Position numbers and translations under genes: made by a program
In this document: positions 1 to 3,820 of the stretch, piece by piece
Layout: every line of letters begins with the position of its first letter
Numbering within the stretch: the first letter of the stretch is position 1
Assembly: GCA_903848435.1 (NCBI GenBank)
Contig: CAINGG010000037.1
Coordinates: forward strand, 1 to 5,656
DNA from: an uncultured Actinomycetes bacterium
GTDB lineage: Bacteria > Actinomycetota > Actinomycetes > S36-B12
Direction of reading: 5' to 3'
DNA: 5,656 bases
The notes under the pieces: generated by a model
Database searches by the model: none
The model's input: only the letters and a program-made list of their open reading frames with translations
Told to the model about the DNA's origin: nothing

Positions 1-56
1 GGACCGTTCTCGGCGACCCATGCGTTGAAGTTCAATGTCTTGGTGATGTCGGACAT
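1..56 (-). CDS. 3-hydroxyanthranilate 3,4-dioxygenase, N-terminal fragment (cut by window edge)
   Basis: Only the first 18 codons are present, read leftwards from an ATG at 56-54: MSDITKTLNFNAWVAENG, then a partial Pro codon. The pattern of a short lead, L-N-F-x-x-W and x-E-N/H before a Pro matches my recollection of how bacterial 3-hydroxyanthranilate dioxygenases begin (F-N-x-x-x-W-I-x-E-x, followed by L-K-P-P in the part beyond the edge). That iron-dependent cupin enzyme opens the ring of 3-hydroxyanthranilate to 2-amino-3-carboxymuconate semialdehyde. The start is well supported: AAAGGGG lies 6 nt upstream, and the ATG follows the deaminase stop after one base. Operon position, next to kynureninase and aminomuconate deaminase, fits exactly. 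No catalytic residues are visible in this fragment, so the product name rests on a short match plus context. Confidence 0.66.
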   Translation of the reverse strand, partial: MSDITKTLNFNAWVAENG

Positions 57-57
57 G

Positions 58-486
58 TCATGCCCCTTTCGCTTGTCGAATGGCCACGCTAGTGATCTCG
101 ATGAGCAGGTGGGGGTGTGGGAGCTCGCGCACGGCGACGGTCGTGCGCGTGGGGCCAGTATGGTCGAAGAACTGCGCGTAGACCTCGTTGTATCCGGCGA
201 AGTCGGCCATGTCGACCAGGTAGGTCGTCACTTGCACGAGGTCGCTCAGGTCGGAATCGACCGACCGCAGGATGTCGCGGATGTTCTCGATGACGGCCCT
301 GGTCTGCTCGCGGATGTCGAGGCGCACGCTCCCGTCGGCGCCGATCTCCACTCCCGCGAAGGTGTCGTCGGCCCGGCGGCTGCTGGTGCCGGAGACCCAG
401 ATCTGATCGCCCACGGTCGTCACGTGGGGGTAGGCCCCGCGGGGGGTCGCCTTGCCGGGCACCACCTTGGCCGTCATGTCGCTCAT
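58..486 (-). CDS. amnD: 2-aminomuconate deaminase (RidA/YjgF family)
   Basis: This 142-residue cytosolic protein has the usual length of a RidA-fold subunit, which normally forms trimers with active sites between subunits. Hallmarks visible are G-x-x-x-x-V-S-G-T near residues 26-34, the helix QTRAVIENIRDIL at 61-73, V-T-T-Y-L-V-D-M-x-D-F at 86-96 and R-T-T-V-A-V-R-E-L-P at 114-123. Arg114 corresponds to the conserved carboxylate-binding arginine, and Glu130 is the conserved acidic residue near the end. The overall wording (K-V-V-P-G-K-A-T-P-R-G-A-Y-P-H near the start, G-T-S-S-R-R, L-P-H-P-H-L-L-I-E-I) resembles dedicated 2-aminomuconate deaminases of the nitrobenzoate and tryptophan meta-cleavage routes (NbaF/AmnD), not generic RidA. 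That enzyme releases ammonia from 2-aminomuconate to give 4-oxalocrotonate. The start at 486 overlaps the hydrolase stop by 4 nt (ATGA). GGGAG sits only 4 nt upstream, so the second Met (codon 4, 13 nt from GGGAG) is possible but less well spaced. Confidence 0.86.
   Translation of the reverse strand: MSDMTAKVVPGKATPRGAYPHVTTVGDQIWVSGTSSRRADDTFAGVEIGADGSVRLDIREQTRAVIENIRDILRSVDSDLSDLVQVTTYLVDMADFAGYNEVYAQFFDHTGPTRTTVAVRELPHPHLLIEITSVAIRQAKGA
63..69 (-). promoter_or_regulatory. Shine-Dalgarno site of the left-edge dioxygenase gene
   Basis: On the minus strand the sequence reads AAAGGGG, 6 nt before the ATG at 56-54. It lies inside the last codons of the deaminase gene, so ribosomes ending the deaminase would sit on it. 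It is the main reason to call a gene start in the last 56 bases. Confidence 0.6.
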
Positions 487-1259
487 TGTGCTCCCGGTCG
501 CAGGGCCCTGGTGAGCAGATCCAGGCGGAGGGCGGAGACCGTCGAGGAGGGATCGAGGATCTCGTAGTGCGTGTCGCCCGGGAGCACCGCGAGCTCGGCA
601 TCGATTCCGTGCCCGACCAGGTGCGCGAGGTAGGCCTCGCTTTGCGCGACGGGTACGTCCTCATCGGCGTCGCCGTGCAGCAGGACGCGGCGTCCCTGCG
701 GGTCCGGGGTCAGCGCGCACGGATCGGTGACGGCGTAGCGGTCCGGCACGTCCTCCGGGCGGCCTCCCATGAACGTGTCGATGGCCCCCTCGCCCAGGTG
801 TTCGCGGCTGCCGATCGCGAGGCACGCCACGGGTGCATGCAGGACGACCAGATCGAAGGTCGGGGCATCGGGGTCGGCCGCAGGGGTGTCGGCCGGGAGA
901 CCGCGCCGGGACGTGGCCCAGGCGGCGAGTCCGCCGCCGGCGGAATGACCGAGGAGCGCGCGTCGCGTGATGTCGACGCCGTGTCGCGATCCCTCGGCAA
1001 GGCCGTGATCGATCGCGGCGGCGACATCGAGGATCGTCGACGGCCACGGGTGGTCGTACGCGCGGTACTCGATGCTCCACACCGCGAAGCCGCGCGTCGC
1101 GAGATCGAGTGCCGTCGGCTCCTCGAGGTCGAGGCGCCACACCGGTCGGAAGTAGCCACCGTGGATGAGCATCGCGAGCGGCGCGCCATCGTTCTCCGGC
1201 AGGAACCATTCCCCGAACTGACGGGGATCCGCGCCGTACGACTCGATGACCCGTCTCAT
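483..1259 (-). CDS. Alpha/beta-hydrolase kynurenine formamidase (arylformamidase)
   Basis: This 258-residue soluble hydrolase has a complete alpha/beta-hydrolase signature. The oxyanion motif H-G-G-Y-F is at residues 33-37, as in the HGGYW of animal AFMID-type formamidases. The nucleophile elbow G-H-S-A-G-G is at 104-109 (Ser106), the acid is in H-G-D-A-D-E-D-V-P (Asp199) and the base is His231 in G-D-T-H-Y. The N-terminal S-Y-G-x-x-P-R-Q-F-G-E block is typical of formamidase-like hydrolases. Next to kynureninase the likely reaction is N-formyl-L-kynurenine + water to kynurenine + formate, the second step of tryptophan breakdown. It is unrelated in fold to the metal-dependent KynB cyclase-like formamidase of many bacteria, so I give no symbol. 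The ATG follows the kynU stop after one base (TGACATG) with no good Shine-Dalgarno, suggesting translational coupling. Family assignment is firm; substrate is inferred from motif and context. Confidence 0.85.
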   Translation of the reverse strand: MRRVIESYGADPRQFGEWFLPENDGAPLAMLIHGGYFRPVWRLDLEEPTALDLATRGFAVWSIEYRAYDHPWPSTILDVAAAIDHGLAEGSRHGVDITRRALLGHSAGGGLAAWATSRRGLPADTPAADPDAPTFDLVVLHAPVACLAIGSREHLGEGAIDTFMGGRPEDVPDRYAVTDPCALTPDPQGRRVLLHGDADEDVPVAQSEAYLAHLVGHGIDAELAVLPGDTHYEILDPSSTVSALRLDLLTRALRPGAQ

Positions 1260-1260
1260 G

Positions 1261-2553
1261 TCAGGAGAGTCTGCGATGGAGTGCGTCGGCCACCCGCCAG
1301 CAGTCCAAATACGTGGAGTAGAGCGGCACGGGCGCGAAACGGATGATGTCGGGGTTGCGCGTGTCGGCGATCACGCCATCGAGGTCGCGCAGCAGCGCCG
1401 CGATCTCGTGGATGTCGCGGGTGAATCGCACGGACAGCTGGCAGCCGTGCCGATTCGGATCCTCGGGTGTCACCACCTGCATGGCTCCCGCTGGCAGGTC
1501 GGCGGCAACCTCGTCGAGGAGCTCGCGCAGATAGCGCGTCAGGCGCAGGCTGCGCTCGCGCAGCACCGACATGCCGACCTCGTCGAACATCTCCAGCGAC
1601 ACCTGCACGGGCGCCATCGCGAAAATCGGCGGGTTCGACACCTGCCATGCATCGGCCGTCGGCGGGGGATCGAAGTGAGGATCCATCCGAAAGCGCAGGT
1701 CTGAACGGGTGCCCCACCAGCCGGCCAGGCGTGGTAACGACGTGTCGCGCACGTGGCGTTCGTGGATGAAGCAGCCGGCCAGGGAGCCAGGCCCGGAGTT
1801 GAGGTACTTGTAGGAGCACCAGGTGGCGAAGTCGACATCCCAGTCGTGCAGCGACATCGGCACGTTGCCGGCCGCGTGGGCCAGGTCCCAGCCCACCATC
1901 GCCCCGACCTCGTGGCCTGCCGCGGTGATGGCAGGCATGTCGAGCCATTCGCCGGTCAGGTAGTTGACGGCGCTCAAGAACACGACGGCGACCTCGTCGC
2001 CAAGGTCGCGAATGGCCTGCACGACGTCGTCAGCGCGCAGGATGTCCTCGCCCGGTCGCGGCCGCAGGCGCACGACGTTCGCGTCGGCATCCAGGCCGTG
2101 CCAGCCCACGTGCGAATCGATGGCGTAGCGGTCCGACGGGAAGACGATGTCTTCCATGACGATCTTGGTGCGCGATCCGTGCGGACGATAGAACGTGGCG
2201 AGCAACAGATGGATGTTGACCGTCAGGGAGTTCATCACGACCACCTCGTGCGGCAGCGCGCCGACGAGGCGAGCGGCCGGGTCGGTCAGCGCCAGGTGGT
2301 AGTCCTTCCACGGCCGCGGCCCGGACAGCTGGCCTTCGACCCCCCACGTCGCCCAGCGATCGAACTCCACCATGAGCGCGTCGCGCGTGGCTCGCGGCTT
2401 CAGGCCGAGCGAGTTGCCCGCCAGGTAGGCGACGTCCGGGTACGCCGATCCGGGCGCATCGGGGTAGTCGAGCGGCGCGGCGTACGGCGGGATGAGGAAG
2501 CGGTCACGCCAGCCGGGGTCCGCGTCGTCGAGCGAGGGGTCGTAGGGCCGCAC
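1261..2553 (-). CDS. kynU: Kynureninase (L-kynurenine hydrolase, PLP-dependent)
   Basis: The enzyme cleaves kynurenine or 3-hydroxykynurenine to anthranilate or 3-hydroxyanthranilate plus alanine. From the GTG at 2553 it is 430 residues, close to the usual 410-430. Fold-type I PLP landmarks appear in order: Y-L-A-G-N-S-L-G-L at 43-51, N-S-L-T-V-N at 108-113 (phosphate contact), F-P-S-D-R-Y-A at 138-144 and W-D-L-A-H-A-A-G-N at 222-230. Asp223 there would pair with the pyridine nitrogen. S-Y-K-Y-L-N-S-G-P-G follows at 247-256, with Lys249 as the Schiff-base lysine. W-W-G at 279-281, S-N-P-P at 306-309 and R-F-A-P-V-P-L-Y near 405-412 are also kynureninase features. The reading frame is open further upstream to an ATG at 2682. 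That would add 43 arginine/glycine-rich residues lying across the divergent promoter region, so the GTG with GAGGA 7 nt upstream is preferred. It is the first gene of a tightly packed operon. Confidence 0.94.
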   Translation of the reverse strand: MRPYDPSLDDADPGWRDRFLIPPYAAPLDYPDAPGSAYPDVAYLAGNSLGLKPRATRDALMVEFDRWATWGVEGQLSGPRPWKDYHLALTDPAARLVGALPHEVVVMNSLTVNIHLLLATFYRPHGSRTKIVMEDIVFPSDRYAIDSHVGWHGLDADANVVRLRPRPGEDILRADDVVQAIRDLGDEVAVVFLSAVNYLTGEWLDMPAITAAGHEVGAMVGWDLAHAAGNVPMSLHDWDVDFATWCSYKYLNSGPGSLAGCFIHERHVRDTSLPRLAGWWGTRSDLRFRMDPHFDPPPTADAWQVSNPPIFAMAPVQVSLEMFDEVGMSVLRERSLRLTRYLRELLDEVAADLPAGAMQVVTPEDPNRHGCQLSVRFTRDIHEIAALLRDLDGVIADTRNPDIIRFAPVPLYSTYLDCWRVADALHRRLS

Positions 2554-2560
2554 GGTCAGA

Positions 2561-2565
2561 TCCTC
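2561..2565 (-). promoter_or_regulatory. Shine-Dalgarno site that decides the kynU start
   Basis: The minus strand reads GAGGA with 7 nt to the GTG at 2553-2551. It supports the short kynureninase. The alternative ATG at 2682 lies 129 nt further upstream, inside the region that must also serve the divergent lipoprotein gene. Confidence 0.7.
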
Positions 2566-2590
2566 GTCCCTGGGTGCCCGGGCTTGGCCA

Positions 2591-2660
2591 CAGCCCCCTC
2601 CCTGGGCCCGGTCAGCATGAATCAACCGAACGTATGAGGAACCGTCCGGGCAGCCCCCTC
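2591..2660. repeat. Ten-base direct repeat CAGCCCCCTC in the divergent control region
   Basis: An exact copy of CAGCCCCCTC lies at 2591-2600 and again at 2651-2660, offset by exactly 60 bases. Both are inside the 161-bp gap between kynU and the lipoprotein gene. The left copy is 38 bases from the kynU start codon. The right copy fills the end of the spacer of the candidate promoter at 2638-2665. It may be a regulator-binding pair or a chance match of C-rich sequence. An imperfect hairpin, CCGGGC (2578-2583) with GCCCGG (2606-2611), surrounds the left copy. I see no convincing housekeeping -35/-10 pair for kynU on the minus strand. Confidence 0.4.
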
Positions 2661-2665
2661 GTCTA
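2638..2665 (+). promoter_or_regulatory. Candidate ECF sigma-E-type promoter for the lipoprotein gene
   Basis: GGAACC at 2638-2643 followed after 16 nt by CGTCTA at 2660-2665 fits the general ECF pattern (GGAAC box, 15-17 nt, CGTC/CGTT or GTCTA box) used by envelope-stress sigma factors. It would start transcription near 2671-2673 and give a leader of about 43 nt before the ATG at 2715. TACTCT at 2664-2669 could also serve as a -10 for a housekeeping sigma, but no TTGACA-like box sits 17 nt before it. This is a pattern match only. Confidence 0.42.
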
Positions 2666-2702
2666 CTCTCGTGAGGCCGCACTCATCGCGGCGCCCTAGA
2701 CG

Positions 2703-2709
2703 AAAGAGG
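2703..2709 (+). promoter_or_regulatory. Shine-Dalgarno site of the lipoprotein gene
   Basis: AAAGAGG with 5 nt to the ATG at 2715. It fixes the start, which also gives a proper lipoprotein signal peptide. Confidence 0.7.
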
Positions 2710-2714
2710 TCATC

Positions 2715-3137
2715 ATGCGCAGCACCACCCGTCGGGCCGTCGCCATCGCGGCTGCCGGACTCATCGCCGTAGCCGGAGCTGGCGTCTTGACCGCCTGCGG
2801 ATCCTCGGGCGGCGGTTCCTCATCCAGCTCGGCGCCCGCGCCGGCACCTACCGACGAAGGAGCACAGGTGATCGGTCCCGTCATCGTCGAGCCCGGCCAG
2901 ACCACGGCTGAGGTCCAGGTCGGCCGCGTCATCACCTTCAACGTCGACGACGTCATGGCCTGGATGATCTCGTCCAGTGACGAGGCTGTCGTCAAGGTCA
3001 CGGCCGGCAAGGATGACGGCTCCGCGCAGTTCCTCCCCGGCGGAGAGGCGCTTGCCCCCGGCACCGCCGAGATCACCCTCACCAACATGGACAACACCGA
3101 AGACAAGTGGGTCGTCACGGTCACCGTGACGGAGTAG
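2715..3137 (+). CDS. Small secreted lipoprotein with a possible Ig-like beta domain, function unknown
   Basis: This 140-residue precursor has a positively charged N-terminus (R2, R6, R7), a hydrophobic Ala/Gly/Val stretch at 8-24 and the lipobox L-T-A-C at 25-28. Cys28 would be lipidated and retained on the outer face of the membrane. A flexible Gly/Ser then Ala/Pro linker runs from 29 to about 45. The remaining 95 residues are rich in Val, Thr and Asp with alternating hydrophobic positions: V-I-G-P-V-I-V-E-P-G-Q, then V-G-R-V-I-T-F-N-V, I-S-S-S-D-E-A-V-V-K-V, L-A-P-G-T-A-E-I-T-L and a final W-V-V-T-V-T-V. This looks like a compact beta sandwich. The S-D-x-A-V-V-x-V ... G-T-A-x-I-T pattern recalls bacterial Ig-like (Big_2) repeats, and a chagasin-like protease inhibitor fold is another possibility. 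I do not recognise a named family. It stands alone between its own candidate promoter and a strong terminator. Confidence 0.85.
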   Translation: MRSTTRRAVAIAAAGLIAVAGAGVLTACGSSGGGSSSSSAPAPAPTDEGAQVIGPVIVEPGQTTAEVQVGRVITFNVDDVMAWMISSSDEAVVKVTAGKDDGSAQFLPGGEALAPGTAEITLTNMDNTEDKWVVTVTVTE

Positions 3138-3148
3138 GACCCTCTACG

Positions 3149-3195
3149 AGATCCCCGGTGCCGCCGTCCCCCCCGACGGGCGGCACCGGGGATCT
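3149..3195 (+). terminator. Strong stem-loop terminator after the lipoprotein gene
   Basis: A perfect 17-bp inverted repeat has AGATCCCCGGTGCCGCC at 3149-3165 and its complement at 3179-3195. The stem can extend by GTC/GAC (3166-3168 with 3175-3177, one bulged G), leaving a loop of six C. It starts 11 nt after the stop codon. The following tract is short (GCCTTT), as is common in high-GC actinomycetes, so a factor-independent terminator with a weak U-tract is likely. It separates the lipoprotein from the lemA unit. Confidence 0.85.
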
Positions 3196-3251
3196 GCCTT
3201 TGCCCGGTCGAATGCCCTCTTTTCAGGCCCGGATGGGTGGACACTGTTGCC

Positions 3252-3812
3252 ATGAGCTGGATCTGGTGGGTGGTCATCATCCTCGTCGTGGTCGGCGTGG
3301 CGGGGTTCGTCATCACCCAGTTCAACAAGCTCCGCAGGTTCGACGTGCTGTGCACCGGGGCGCTAGGCGACGTCGACACCCTGCTGACCAAGCGTGCCGA
3401 CCTCGTGCCCAACCTCGTCGAGACCGTCCAGGGCGCCCGCGACTTCGAGTCGTCCACGATCGAGGCGGTCACGGCGGCGCGCACGCGCACCGGCCAGGCC
3501 CGCGACCTGAATGAGAAGTCGTCGGCCGATGCCGATCTGACCTCCGCCCTCGGCCGCCTCTTTGCCGTCGCCGAGGCCTACCCGCAGTTGACGGCCACGT
3601 CGAACTTCCAGACGCTCCAGGTGCAGCTCGCTGACATCGAGAGCCAATTGCAGTTCGCCCGGCAGTACTACAACGACTCGGTCGTCAAGCTCAACACCGC
3701 GCTGCGCACCATCCCGTCCATGTGGTTCAGCGGGATTGCCGGAGTGAGCCAGCGCGAGATGTACGCCGAGCCCGACGAGGGGCGCCGCGCGGCTCCACGA
3801 GTCCAGTTCTAG
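3252..3812 (+). CDS. lemA: LemA family membrane protein
   Basis: This 186-residue protein has the typical LemA length. One N-terminal membrane segment lies at about residues 3-23 (W-I-W-W-V-V-I-I-L-V-V-V), followed by F-N-K-L-R-R-F and a long alpha-helical bundle. Family signatures are K-R-A-D-L-V-P-N-L-V-E-T-V at 47-59, A-E-A-Y-P-Q-L at 107-113, and F-A-R-Q-Y-Y-N-D at 135-142. The end is E-P-D-E-G-R-R-A-A-P-R-V-Q-F, matching the usual acidic-then-A-P-x-V-x-F tail. The molecular role of LemA is not established; it is thought to act at the cytoplasmic membrane. I chose the ATG at 3252 because the membrane segment then begins at once, as in relatives. A GTG at 3237 would add five residues, and neither start has a convincing Shine-Dalgarno (GGGTGG lies 11 nt before the ATG). 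It is followed after 8 nt by the DUF2207 gene, a recurring partnership. Confidence 0.92.
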   Translation: MSWIWWVVIILVVVGVAGFVITQFNKLRRFDVLCTGALGDVDTLLTKRADLVPNLVETVQGARDFESSTIEAVTAARTRTGQARDLNEKSSADADLTSALGRLFAVAEAYPQLTATSNFQTLQVQLADIESQLQFARQYYNDSVVKLNTALRTIPSMWFSGIAGVSQREMYAEPDEGRRAAPRVQF

Positions 3813-3820
3813 AGCACGAC

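Noticed and set aside
486..1346. Long plus-strand open frame of 286 codons opposite the formamidase
   Set aside because: It is antisense to a gene with a complete catalytic triad, and its translation is low-complexity Arg/Gly/Val with no family features.
1753..2637. Long plus-strand open frame of 294 codons opposite kynU
   Set aside because: It lies wholly over a clear kynureninase gene in high-GC DNA, where antisense frames stay open by codon bias. Its translation is Val/Arg/Gly-rich with no recognisable motif.
2554..2682. N-terminal extension of kynureninase to an ATG at 2682 (43 extra residues)
   Set aside because: The extension is Arg/Gly-rich, matches nothing in kynureninases, and would run through the divergent promoter region. 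The GTG at 2553 has a well-spaced GAGGA and gives the family length.
2554..2714. Housekeeping promoter for kynU on the minus strand
   Set aside because: TANNNT-like hexamers exist (for example TACGTT on the minus strand near 2629-2634), but none has an acceptable -35 box at the right distance, so I do not call one.
2696..3490. Minus-strand open frame of 264 codons across the lipoprotein gene and terminator
   Set aside because: It crosses a strong terminator stem and two real genes, and the Ser/Thr/Pro-rich translation has no domain signs.
3722..3820. Upstream extension of the DUF2207 protein into lemA (33 residues)
   Set aside because: It overlaps the lemA coding end and would bury the signal peptide that starts at the ATG at 3821.
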